64,000 nt of DNA from Gnetum montanum (taxonomy: Eukaryota > Streptophyta > Gnetopsida > Gnetales > Gnetaceae), in the NCBI GenBank assembly GCA_015680685.1, contig MNCI01005291.1, positions 384,934 through 448,933 of the forward strand, in the 5' to 3' direction. The translations under genes and the position numbers were made by a program. The notes beneath the pieces are model-generated. The model made no database searches. It saw nothing but the letters and a program-made list of their open reading frames with translations, and was not told where the DNA came from. The number at the start of each line of letters is the position of its first letter. The stretch's first letter is position 1. Below are positions 20,895 through 32,045 of this stretch, one piece after another.

Positions 20895-22080
20895 ATGCCT
20901 TAAAAGAAGAAGATAGTTCAAGCTTTGTCAAGAGTCATGGATGATATGAGAAATGCTCTCAAGATCATTACTAAAAAAATTGAAAAGCTTGGAGAGAACA
21001 AAGAACTTTCTTCTTCATCAAAAGCATCCAAGCAAGGGTACAATCCATGCAATTCTTCACCAAGACATTCTTCAAGATATTCCTCAATGCTATCCCTTGA
21101 AGATGATATTCCTTTTAAAGATGAATACTTTGGATAAGGAGAAGCTCAAGATGATGCTTTTATTCATACTTCTAGTGCTAAAAATAAGTCTCAAAAGTTT
21201 AATTTTCCTAGGAAAGAAAAAAAGGAACTTTCTTCTAAGCCTAAATGGAAGTAAGATGAAGGAATTGAAGTCACTCTTGCCTAAGCTTTCAGACATGCTT
21301 AAAGAATGCCTCATGTTGAAGTTAAATCCTTCAATCGCATGGAAGGAACTAAAGCTTTTCTCTCTTGGCTAAAAATGATTAACAAGTACTTTGAACTTGA
21401 AGATGTGGAAAATCATCAAAAGGTGTCTTTGGTTGAAACCAAATTGGAAAGCATAACACTTGTATGGTGGGAGAATGAAATTCATTCTTAGAAGGTGAAT
21501 AATGGTACTCCTATCAAGGATTGTTCTTTAATGTAGTTCATTCTCAAGAAAAAATTTGAGAAGACTCATCATAGATAAGAGGCCATCCAAAAATTGAAGC
21601 ACCTTAGGCAAGGTGATAAGAGTGTGAAGGACTACTACAAGGATTTTGATAAATCTTTCCAGCTTGCAAAAGTTCATTGGGATGATTATGAACAAGCACC
21701 TAACTTTCAAAGAGGACTAAAATGGAAGTATTAATAAGAGCTAACCTTCTATGAGTCCCAAACATTGGATGAGGCTTTTAATTTGGCTCTTAAGGCTAAG
21801 AAGAAACTTCAAGGATATAATAGAGGTCCCAAAATTTCTAAATGTAAGGACTCTAAAGCTTCTCAATGTGAGAAAGAAGCTAATGAGAAGAAAAATGGCA
21901 AAGAAGACATAAAGGAGAAGTTCAAGGAGGTCCAAGATTCCAAGAAAAACTACTTAAAGAATGGGAGGGTCAAGGAAATGGCTATGCATCTAAACTTCAA
22001 TGATTCAATTGTGGTGAAAAGGGACACAAACAATGGGAGTGAAAAAAGCCAAAGATATCCAAAGGAAAGGGACTCCAAAC
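20895..22080 (+). pseudogene. gag: Chromovirus Gag with damaged zinc knuckle
   Basis: ATG at 20895 (MP, then a stop, then KKKIVQALSRVMDDM). A coiled, Ser-rich start is followed by the Gag core: AFLSWLKMINKYFEL, KLESITLVWWENE, KHLRQGDKSVKDYYKDF and SQTLDEAFNLALKAKKKL, the standard chromovirus order. A Lys-rich linker leads to a zinc knuckle at 22001-22042 that reads stop-FNCGEKGHKQWE-stop: the first and last Cys codons of CX2CX4HX4C are both TGA. The capsid would form particles and bind RNA; here stops and frameshifts destroy it. Confidence 0.85.
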
Positions 22081-22129
22081 CTTGGAAAAGAAAGAATCCT
22101 CCAATGAAGGTAATCCTCATGCATCAATG

Positions 22130-22520
22130 ATTGAAGATATCACTAAAATTAATTCTTGCACTTTTATGGGAAATGTTAATGCCAATGAAGATCCTATAAG
22201 AAAGATGCTATTTAGGATTAGAGCTAGGTATCTAGATAGTGGTGAATGGATAGACATTTTAATTAACTATGGAACTCAAAAAAATGTTATTTCTTCAAAG
22301 GTTGTTTCTAAGCTTAGTTTGAACACATTTCCACATCCTAGGCCCTATAGAGTCCATTGACTATCTAAGGATCATTTCCAAGAAGTTAAGGAGAGGTGTA
22401 CTTTATCTTTTAGAATTGGTTCTTTTAAAGACTAGGTACATTGTAACATCCTCCCTATTGATTGCACTGATGTAATTTTGGGAAGACCTTGGAAATTTGA
22501 CAACAAAGCTTCTTTTACTA
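22130..22520 (+). pseudogene. pro: Chromovirus aspartic protease remnant
   Basis: SCTFMGNVNANEDP, WIDILINYGTQKNVIS and DVILGRPWKFDNK are the beginning, active-site loop and flap end of a retropepsin of the chromovirus type. The catalytic D-S/T-G has become N-Y-G, so the copy is catalytically dead. The domain would cleave the polyprotein. RT should follow but the next readable text (from about 22560) is already integrase. Confidence 0.8.
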
Positions 22521-22559
22521 GTGTAAGAAATGTTTAGTCTATTCCAAGAGAAGATGGAA

Positions 22560-23760
22560 TACATGAATTCATTCCTATGACTTGGTAGCAGTATAAGGAA
22601 AATTCTTGGAAAGATTTATCTACCCCATTATTAGGAAGGATTGATCAATGGAAAGCTTATCATGTGAAGAATGGGATTTTGTTTAAGGATGGAAAGATTT
22701 GTGTTGCAAAGGATGATTTCAAGTACAAATTCTTGAAGAGAAACATCAAAGTAATAGGGCCACACAAATGGACAAGAACAAGACATTGGAATTGGTGAGT
22801 AAAAATCACTTTTGGCTAGGTATGTATAGTGATGTGGTTAAATTTGTAAAAGAATGCTAGAGTTTTCAAAATTTCAAAGGACGACAAGGTGTATATGGTC
22901 ATTATCTATCTTTGTCAATCCCAACTACTCCTTGGGACTTTTTTTTGTAGCATGAATAAGACAAAATCTAATCATGATTCTATATTTGTTGTAGTAGATA
23001 GATTTACCAAGATGGATAATTTTATTCCATGGAAGAAAATCAATGATGCTTCTCATGTTGCACATTTGTTCTTTTAGCATGTTGTGATGCAACATGACAT
23101 TCCTTTAAACATTGTGAGTGATGGGGATGTCAAGTTATCAATCATTTTTGGAGCTCACTTTAGAAATTACTTGGAACCAAGTTGACTTTTTCCACATCCT
23201 ATCACCCCCAAATTGATGGAAAAACTAAAGTTGTGAATAGGTATCTATTGAATATCTTGAGATGTTTATGTGAGGATCAGCCTCAAAGGTGGGAAAAAAT
23301 GTTGTACCTCTTTGTGTTCCGACTTTGTTAAGCAAGTGAGAGAATTACATCAACAATTTAAATCTCATTTGGAGAAAAAGATAAAGATTGTTTCTTCCAA
23401 GGCCAATGAGGGTAAAAGGATAATTAATTTCTAGATTGTTGATTATGTTTGGATATACGTGAGCAAAGAAAGACAAAAGAATGTTCACTTCTACAAGCTC
23501 ATGTTAAAGAGAATTGGTCCATTTCAGATCCTTAAGGATAGTCTTGAGATCCTTAAGGATGTACTTGAAGAGTCAAACTTAGCCAAGACACCAAGAAAAG
23601 CAATTATGCTATAAGCAAGGAAGGCTATGAGTACAAGAGGCAGAAAAGTGCAAGAGTACTTCGTGCATTGGAATGTTGAAGGGTTTGAAAATACCATTTG
23701 TATCCTTGAGAACTATTTGGATTTGTGGGGGCTTAAAGTGTATAGCCAACTTTAAGGACA
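22560..23760 (+). pseudogene. int: Chromovirus integrase and chromodomain-like end
   Basis: Text starts with the region before the zinc finger (DQWKAYHVKNGILFKDGKI), continues FVVVDRFTKMDNFIPWKK, SDGDVKL (second catalytic Asp retained) and the PQIDGKTEVVNRY segment carrying the catalytic Glu. The first Asp region near 22920 is garbled by indels. Near the end, RKVQEYFVHWNVEGFEN resembles the chromodomain core EYLVKWKGYP of chromoviruses, which directs integration to marked chromatin. Several stops and frameshifts. The 3' LTR starts at 23791. Confidence 0.82.
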
Positions 23761-23790
23761 ATTTTAAATTCTTAAGGATGTAAGAGATGA

Positions 23791-24093
23791 TGAAGAGATA
23801 ACCTAGCCCATGTTTAAACCTCAATATGTTTGTGAATAGATGTTTGTGTATTTTTGTGTTTGTCTTTCAATTTATTTTTTTTAATGATGATCTCATGGTA
23901 TTTTGATATGTTTGGGAGCTTTTTGGGCATATTTTGATGACTTTAGGATGTTCTAGGAGCTATGGGAACTTGTTTGAAGGTGTCCAAAGGTTCTAGGCAT
24001 CAAAAAAAGCAGCTTTAACTTTGACCCTGGTAGGATAGACATCTATATTAATAGTTAGACATCTATACTGCATATTAGATGTCTACTATTATG
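23791..24093 (+). repeat. Chromovirus 3' LTR, first 303 bases only
   Basis: It aligns with 19732-20040 (GCCCATGTxTAAACCTCAATATG, TTTGATGACTTTAGGATGTT, GCTTTAACTTTGACC). It breaks off after AGATGTCTACTATTATG, where family A sequence on the minus strand starts. Confidence 0.82.
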
Positions 24094-24177
24094 AGGAAGT
24101 AGGAAGTGAGAAAGGGCCTTAGTTACAGGGGACCTTCAGGCATGGGTAACATGTCTTTATAGTCCCATAACTAGTGC

Positions 24178-24480
24178 TTATAACCCATTTATTTTGTCTA
24201 AGGAGTGTGCTTTGAATTCTCATATTCTTTTGTTTTTCGAAATGAGAACCACACTATGCAAAGACACATGCATTTATTTTTTCTAAGGGGTGTGCTTTGA
24301 ATTCCCATCGTGTTTTTTTTTTAAATGAAAACCACACCATGCAAAGACACATGCATTTATTTTGTCTAAGGGATGTGCTTTGAATTATTTTATTTAAGGG
24401 ATGCGCATTGAATTCCCATCATGTTTTTTTTTTCATAATGAGAAGCACACCATGTAAAGACTTATTCAACTTCCTTTTAT
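24178..24480 (-). repeat. Tandem repeat in family A fragment, about 85 to 110 bp
   Basis: A unit containing AC-CATGCAAAGACACATG, CATTTATTTTGTCTAAGGG, GTGCTTTGAATTCCCATC and a T-run occurs three times (CATGCAAAGAC-like anchors near 24250, 24335 and 24446); the last spacing is longer because of an extra 30-bp partial copy. Family A copies at 1500 and 12400 have one unit only, so the amplification is specific to this fragment. Confidence 0.75.
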
Positions 24481-24999
24481 TGGTTGACATAATAAACTAC
24501 CAAAAACTACCAAAGTAACAAATTTTTTAAAGTTTTATTAATAAAAAAAGGACTACACATTTTCAAAATAAGGAAAACTATAGAGTTTGTGGATGGGTGG
24601 ATGTTGTGGACTCACTTCCTATTCCATGAAAAAGAAACCATGTCCTAATCATCTATAATGAAATTCAAAGCCAAAATCCAAACACTAACAATCAAATAAA
24701 AAAATAGTACATACTACCATCAAACAACACATTACCACTCTACCTAGTACTTATTAAAAAATGTTAGAAAATCATATCAAAATAAAATAAAATAGAATAT
24801 AAAAGAAAGTGTAAAATTTTTACGAAATAGCAAATGTACTAATGATGGTGTAAAGAAAAAATTAGAAAAGATTAATAACATAAAAATAAGAAGATGTAAA
24901 ATAAAGAATGTGTAAAACAAGAAGATGTAAAACAAAAAATAAAAGGTGAAAAACTTAAGAATATTGAAGCTTAGAATGGGGGATAACCTCCACAACTAC

Positions 25000-25830
25000 A
25001 CATTTGGCCATGACAAAGATTAATAAGTAGATGAATAGGATCCATGCATGTATGAAATATTGGTAAAAATTCATTCCTAGCCATTGGGTGTTTGTTGGTG
25101 ATGTGGTGATTGGGTAGAAAATTTTTTAATCACACACTTGATTGTTAAATGTATGGTGGACCAGGGTATGAGATGTGTTAACGTTATGGATGTCTAGCCC
25201 AAAATTGCACCCTTGATCATGATATGGGATGCATGGATTTGTTTTCCTTTCCACACTATTAGATCCATTGTTTGGATTTGGGATTAGAGTAATGATGGAT
25301 AGTGGCCCATGTTTTGGATTAAAGGATGGTGGCTGAGACAAGGAAGGTGGTGCACTATATTGGAATTATGTTGGCTTGGATGATATGGTGGGTCCATGCT
25401 TGGTCTACTTTGGCTTACAACCTTTCCTCCAAAAAGGATGTTTCCTATGTTGTAGTTGAGACCCATTGGTGTCAACGTGGTTATGCACATTCATAGCATA
25501 CGTGGCATTTGTTTGTTGATATTGGTGGTGTTGATATTGGTGGTGGCCTATAATGAGGTGGAGTAGGAGGATATTAAGGGCAAGATGGATGGTAAGATGT
25601 GTGAAGTGGTGATCCTTCAAGGGATGTCATGGGTTGTTGGTACTCAAGAAAGTAGTAGTGGTGATTTGAAGTAAAGGATGTAGAACTAGTTGGATAAATA
25701 GGGTGTTGAACATAATATCCATGTGGTTTTAGTTGGTAGGAAGGATAGGGTTGATTTGGTGGTGTCCTTCCCCAAAATTTTGGTTGTTGCTACTATGATT
25801 AATAACCATGTTAAGGCTAGGAATCATTAC
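25000..25830 (-). pseudogene. Family A Gag C-terminal tail, antisense
   Basis: Minus-strand text such as HGYYVQHPIYPTSSTS and GHHQYQHHQYQQTNATY parallels the Pro/Tyr/His-rich tail at 11090-11830. The small minus-strand ORFs at 25126-25620 are pieces of it in several frames. No globular Gag core remains. Confidence 0.65.
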
Positions 25831-25844
25831 TAGGAATTATTACA

Positions 25845-26585
25845 TATTGTGATGAAGAATCCATCCATGCAGTGATGGTGCCTTCTTTACCTAGAGAGAC
25901 GAAGTCAACATTAATAGTATTTCATGATAGCAAAATCAAAGCTAGTCCCTAGAATGATGAAGTAACCAAGGCTCCTTTCTTCATCACAATATTGGTTAGG
26001 TAGTACAAGGTGCATCAGGTACATGTAGATGATGGGGTTGCAACGAATGTTATCCCATGCACCATAGTTAAATGTCCAAGCTTAGCTAAGAAAATTCAAC
26101 ACACAATGACATCAACTTTCAAATCCTTTAATGGATCATGGGTTGCTATTAAGGGGTCCATCTCCTTAGACTTTGTGGTAGGGGAGTAGTTTCCCATAAC
26201 TACAAGATTCAGCCTTATCTTGGGTAGGCCTTGGTTGGCTCAATTACAAGTTGTACCCTTGCCGATGCATTAATAAATTCATCTTCCTTATGAGGGAGGT
26301 GCAATCATCATCCATGGTAATAACGTAATTCCCCTAGCTATTTACAATGCTGACATAGAGTAGGGATCTGAAGTGGAGTTCTAAGAGGAAACTCCAACCA
26401 ACAAAGTTGAATAGCCTAAAGGAGCCATGAAAGCCAAAGATAACAATGATGGGCCAGAAGACATACTATGGGGAGAGATCCCCTTTAATATCATTAAAGA
26501 AGGGGATGGAGAGTAGAAGCTTCTGCATAACATGCCATATGCATTTCCTAATCTCTCAAAGATTAAGAAACATTTGCTTAAGTAA
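25845..26585 (+). pseudogene. pro: Family B Gag-Pro C-terminal part, copy B1
   Basis: Retropepsin text: HVDDGVATNVIPCTIV (active-site loop, normally D-G-G/S), TFKSFNGSWVAIKGSISLDF, SLILGRPWLAQLQ (flap end), then the typical tail LPYEGGAIIIHGNNVIPLAI. The tail continues to FPNLSKIKKHLLK followed by TAA at 26583-26585. Homologues lie at 46330-46634, 50150-50519 and 54100-55054. Stops replace Gln or Trp codons. Protease would process the polyprotein; RT does not follow for another 14 kb. Confidence 0.85.
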
Positions 26586-27357
26586 TGTGCACTCCTAACC
26601 CTTCCACCTTATGTCCTTGTAAATTTTTAGTCATTTTTGCTTATAACATGTTAGTCTATGTTTTGTTTTGTCTTTTATGTCATCTTGTTTTTTTTATATA
26701 GTTTTAGAATTTATCTTTCATTGGAATTTTTATTAAGACATTTTCTTTCTTTCTTATAGTGCAATATAAAATGTGAAAAACCCATAAAAATCTTAAAACA
26801 TAAAACAAAAAAAATTTTATCTTTCCTTATAGCTTGGGTCCACCATGGCCTAAAATTAGTAAGCATATTTTTACAACCATGTAACCATGGCCTAAAATTG
26901 GTGACATCCTTTTACAATGCATGGTCCACCATGACCTAAATCTTGCAAGAACATATGGCCCAGTACAACCTTAAACTAAAAATATGACCCACCATGGCCT
27001 AAAATTGGCAAGCATATTTTTATCCTATTTATGTTTTAGCCTATAATCACATCATCTAGTTGTTTTAGCCAACATATCCATTTACAACATTTATACCATT
27101 AAAACTATAAAATCGTAAAGTTGTGATAAATCCATAACACTGGAACAATATATAGCAAAAACTGAAAACTAAAAATTAAAATTTAAAAAGTTTATAACAT
27201 GAATAGCCATAGCCACACCATATGGCAAAGTGTCCAAATAATAATAAACAATAATCATTTGTAACAAAGTTTTGGCTAATAATAGCCATCAACATTAAAA
27301 AAAATTGTAAACATCATGTAGTCAAAAATAAGCACTAAGATGGAAAAATGAAGGATG
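26586..27357 (+). other. Spacer after B1 gag-pro with CATGGCC-phrase repeat
   Basis: AT-rich spacer. 26830-27010 carries about six imperfect copies of a phrase like CATGGCCTAAAACTGGCAA or ACCATGGCCTAAAATTGG. The remainder (27030-27330, CCATAGCCACACCATATGGC, TAGCCAACATA, AACATTAAAAC) is conserved in copies III and B2 as the stretch between this repeat and the antisense gene stop. Confidence 0.7.
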
Positions 27358-30300
27358 CTAAGGGGCAACTGGAGAAGGAAGTAGTGGACGATCCCCACCC
27401 TCATTTCTAGGGACCTTGATGTCTCCTAATGCCTAAAAAACAATAAAATAAAGCCAATTAGTAACAAACAACCAAAGTTATAACTTAAATAAGACCAAAA
27501 TTAAAGCAAACACATAAATACATCAAACCTATGAAAAATCTAGCTCAATAAAGTCCTTGGGAAGATGTTGAAGGCTAGTCTCCAATTGATGGATAATTTA
27601 GTCTTCCATCATGTTAGCATAGTCAACATCTCCAAAATTAATACCTATGAGGATGTTTGTTGGGTCCACCGCAAACCAAGTAGGTGGTTTCCTAGTAACT
27701 ATAGCTGTAGAAGTCTCACCTGTAGCTGTGGTGATTTGAAGAGTAGAAGGTTCAATCATCATGAAAGTGCTTTCAAAGAGTTGGTAAGCACTTTCTACCT
27801 AGATCCCCAGATGAATAGCTCCCTCTTGCACCATTTAGTCCACTCCTTCTTGAGACACTTTAGGTATGTCTCCTAATGAGCTTTGTATTTTCTTTTAGGG
27901 TTCTTTTATGTCTTGCCCAACTCTAGGATCCATGTGTTATAGTCTTTATAGTCATAGAATTTTTGGGAGATGAGATCCATCTACATCCTCTACTTCACCT
28001 TCTCCTTTGAGACTACCACCTTGTCATAGATGACATTCCAGTAGTAGGCCCATGTGATCTCTTTGGTTTTCAAGTTCTCTAAGTTAGCCACTTGGGCTTC
28101 CACAAAGACCTTGCAATCGTGGAGATTCTTGATAGTTGCGGCCTACCACAGAGTCTCCTCCCTCAAGGCCACAACATGCTCTCATAGGAATTTGATGGAC
28201 CTTTAAAACTCCCATAAATATTTTGTGCATGAAACTATAAGATTAGTAGCATTTTTGTATAACTTCAATGATACATTTTGGACATCGAAGGGAAGCTTCA
28301 ACAGGTAGTTGAACTTCATGTCTCAGCTAGGATCCCATACTACTAATGGCACTATAAACAATTCATAACCATGAAATACAACCATAATAAGATTTCACAA
28401 CCTAAGATAGTCATAATATAAATACAACCTATGACCATATCAAAATAACTAACGCAAATAAATTTTAGTTGTTACTGATCTTGGATGCAACTTGTTGTAA
28501 TTGATCGATGATGTCCTTGGCCATCCTACTAATGAATTCCACCTTGTCCAGCCTTTTTTCCCATGGTTTCATGTGAAACATAGGGTAGGGACCTTTGATA
28601 GTGGATCAGGAACCACTACAAGCATAATAATCATCGAATGGTTAGAATGAAAACCAAACTTAAAACCATAGGATATAATGAGTAACATTAACGTGTGTGC
28701 ATACATGGCTTCTCCTCTTCCTTCTCTAAGATGATAATGGGGGATGCACCTAGGAATGGCTCATTGAACAAGGTGTTAGATCAGCTGGATCAACTTTGAC
28801 TAACTCATCAGCCTCATGTTGCTGTAAGAGTACATCCTTTGCACACCTTTGTTTCTCCATAGTTGTAGTGATGGAACATCTCTATACCTCCTTCACTACT
28901 GTAGATGCACACCTTTGTGCTTACTCCTCAATGGTGGCTTAGACTACCATATCCTAACACTTATCTACAACTGTAAGACATAAAACAAGTTAGCATATGA
29001 AAGAACAACATGGCCATAGAACATAGCATAACTAAATACTAAAACAGAGTGAAACATATAGGTAGCTACTTGATGTGAACTGTTAAGCCTTAACTTGAGC
29101 TTCTTTTGGATAGGCTACTCTATGAGCTATTTAATCTTGTCCTTATCTACCCCATTAACCTCAAAATGCAATGCTCAGGCTCTCCTAATATCAACATGCA
29201 CTATGAGAGGCTTCTCCCTCATGTTGTTAAAGGATTCACACTACCTACCACTAAGTCCCTTGGTTGTAATAGACATCTCATCTAGTTGGTTTTGGTCCTA
29301 CATGTATGGATAAATATACTTTATCCAAATCCTAGAAGGTTGGTCAAGGTCTTGTGCCATCCATTGTCGATTCCCCCACACCACCAATAACTTCACGAAA
29401 CTCTTCAAATAACCTACAAAAAATGATAATGCATGTGGATTACGGTAGAGGTATCTTCATAGAGTTTGAGAATCTTCTCCTAAAGCCCATTAGCCAAGGA
29501 AGTAGCCCAATTAAACCTATTATCCTCCATTAGAACCTTCTTAAAAGTTCACCCTTGTGTGATGTTGATCATCTTCTTTTGTGACAATAGTTTAGAAAAG
29601 GTGCAAGATTTGAACAAAGGATAATATACCTTTGCTTTAGAATTCATGAAGCTATCTAAGGCAAGCCCATAGTGACCCTTATTAGCATTGGACCACTCCA
29701 AAAAATTTTCATGATGGCTTATTTCCTTCACTAGTCTAGTGGTAACTTTTGTCCTATCAGTGGGAACACTAAACAAGTCACAACAAGTGGCCTCATCAAT
29801 AGGTATGGTGATGGGCACACCTTAAACTATAGTGCTAAAATGATCAACTTCTACATCAAAGTAGTCAATGAAGTTTAGCATCTTTGTAGCATGGATGGAA
29901 GGGAAAATTGCCATGAAAACATGAAGAAAACCTACATGCTTAATGTTTGCTTGGATTTGCCTAGGTGTCTATCCCCTCAACCACTTCTAGGCCAACCCCA
30001 CCTCAGCAAATTTTAGGATGAGGGTATTCTCAAGGCATCCTAAAACAAATAAGGTGATGTTAGAAGGAGGGGAAGGTCCTGCAAGATAACATCAAGCATT
30101 TAACATTGAAATAGACACATATAATAAGATATTAGAACACTTAAAACCTTAATAACCATGAAAAATTTAGACATTACAATCCTTGTTCCTACCTTTCTTC
30201 TTCTTGCTTGGTGAGGCTTGTGTATAAGTTCCAACAATAATGGTCTTATCCCTTGTGTTCCTTGGGCCCACTCACTAGTTGTGTGCTATCTCATTGGACA

Positions 30301-30794
30301 CATACTTCTTGTAGATAGGGTTGAAGTCATTAGTGTATTTATAAAAGTCTCCTCTTAACTATTCATACACTATGGTTCTAATCTTGAGGCCTTTGGTAAA
30401 TATATTTCAAGTGGTTTGAGTCACTACCAAGGTTTGATCATTCTTGATCAAGCCTTAATCATTGATCCTATACTTGCAAGAAGTTCATAAAACTAACAAG
30501 TTAGGAAAGGTGACTTAAAGAATAAACTTAAAAACATCAAAACATTATAACAACCATGCTTACCCTAATAGATGATACATGATGTTATGGGGTTCTAGAA
30601 TAATGTATGGACTCTATGTGCCACCATTAGGGTATTGTCAACATTATACTAATGGTACTTTGGCATGCTCTTAATCTCCAAAAGGTATCATGTATCGATG
30701 ATGTTCCTCATGTATATTGCCTCCCCTACTATCTAGGTGGCTAGATCATTAGGCATGAACTTGACAACCAAATGGTATGCCCAAGGCATCAATG

Positions 30795-32045
30795 TGTGGG
30801 TCGTAGAACTTAGAAAGGGGGGAGGGATGAATAAGTTCCCCAAATTGAACCTTTATGAAACAAATCACACACATGGATTTACATGGTTCCCAAACTTGGG
30901 TACTACTTACTCAAAGGATAGATCACAAGCACATCTCTAGATTTTGTTACTCTCAAAATGTGGTTGAAGGGTCCACACCTTATACAATCTTAAAGCCTTG
31001 CTCCAGAGTATTGTGCTCCAACACCAACCACTCAATCCCACAAGGTCCCATCAGGATTAAAATGTATTTTTTAGGCTTCCATAACCTTTACAACCTTGAG
31101 CTCTACTCTGGAGTGTTGTACTATAGTACCAACAAAGCAATCCTACAGGATCCCAACAAGCTCAAGCAAGATGCCTTCTCACAAGAAGCACATCAACCTC
31201 ACAAGGCAATAAGAAAGAACAATTACAAGGAATGAATGCAACTCAGTTTTCTAATCCTTTCACTTTGAGGTACAACATACTTTACAATGAACAAATGATT
31301 ATACAATGAAGAGCAATAGAGATTACAATGATCAATAAATGATTTGATAATGATTGTACATAAGGTTGCACTTTTCCCAATGCACATTAAGTTTTCTTGT
31401 ATTCATCATGTTTTCAAATCCATCTTGGAACTCATGTAATGGCTAGCCAATAGTCACTAATGATCATGGGAGATGTCTTCTTCATGCCTGAGAAATCTTT
31501 ATGTATTACTCCTCTATTCTAGAAAGATGTCTTTGTCTAGAAGAGATGTCTTTTTTTGATGGGATACATCTCTATCTTATGGAAGATTTCTTTTTTAATT
31601 TGGTTTGCATTATTTGAAGATGGCTTTATTTGGGGAAAGACATCTTTGCTTGATGAAATATGTATGCTATTTTGTAGAGACATTTTTGCCTGTACCACCT
31701 ACTAGAAAGACATCTTTGGTATGGAAAAGACATCTCTTTTGTAGGGGATACAAAATAAACTACTTGTTTTGATGCTATAAGCCTCTAGATGCCTCCAAAT
31801 TTCCCCATAGACATTATAACCTCCTAGACACTCTAAAACATGCCAAAACATCTAAGAATCATCCTCAACAAAAATAGATAGATTTTTCTTGAATTCTTGG
31901 TATTCGTTCATGCTCCCTTGAGTCCTTATGATCCTAAATTTGCATGTGATTCCTTCAATTCTTTTCTATTTTTTCAATAAACACAACCACATAAAGATCC
32001 TTGTACTTCATTTTCCTTAATGTTTTGACATACAAATGGTCAACA
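30795..32045 (-). repeat. Antisense copia 3' LTR (full length)
   Basis: On the minus strand it begins TGTTGACCATTTGTATGTC (32045) and ends ACCCACA (30795). It aligns with both LTRs of the plus copia, including the AAGACATCTT-type cluster (31475-31735). Confidence 0.85.

Larger units (their letters stand above)
19732..24093 (+). mobile_element. Ty3/gypsy chromovirus remnant lacking RT and RNase H
   Basis: A 5' LTR (19732-20534), Met-tRNA-type primer site, gag, protease, integrase and a chromodomain-like end, then the first 303 bases of the 3' LTR (23791-24093). Gag, integrase and chromodomain text identify a plant chromovirus. Protease text stops near 22520 and integrase text begins near 22560, so the whole RT/RNase H part (about 2 kb in intact elements) is missing. 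The 3' LTR is interrupted at 24093 by an inverted family A piece. Confidence 0.85.
24094..25844 (-). mobile_element. Inverted family A fragment
   Basis: On the minus strand it runs from the Gag Pro/His-rich tail (25830 down to about 25000) through noncoding DNA matching 12000-12140 (GCAATGAGTCCACATCATCC versus GTGAGTCCACAACATCC at 24605) and 12360-12560 (24100-24480). Neither LTR is present. It ends against the chromovirus LTR on one side and family B gag-pro on the other, so both junctions are likely rearrangement or truncation points. Confidence 0.7.

Noticed and set aside
25126-25620. Three overlapping minus-strand ORFs as possible His-rich small proteins
   Set aside because: They are frame pieces of the family A Gag tail.
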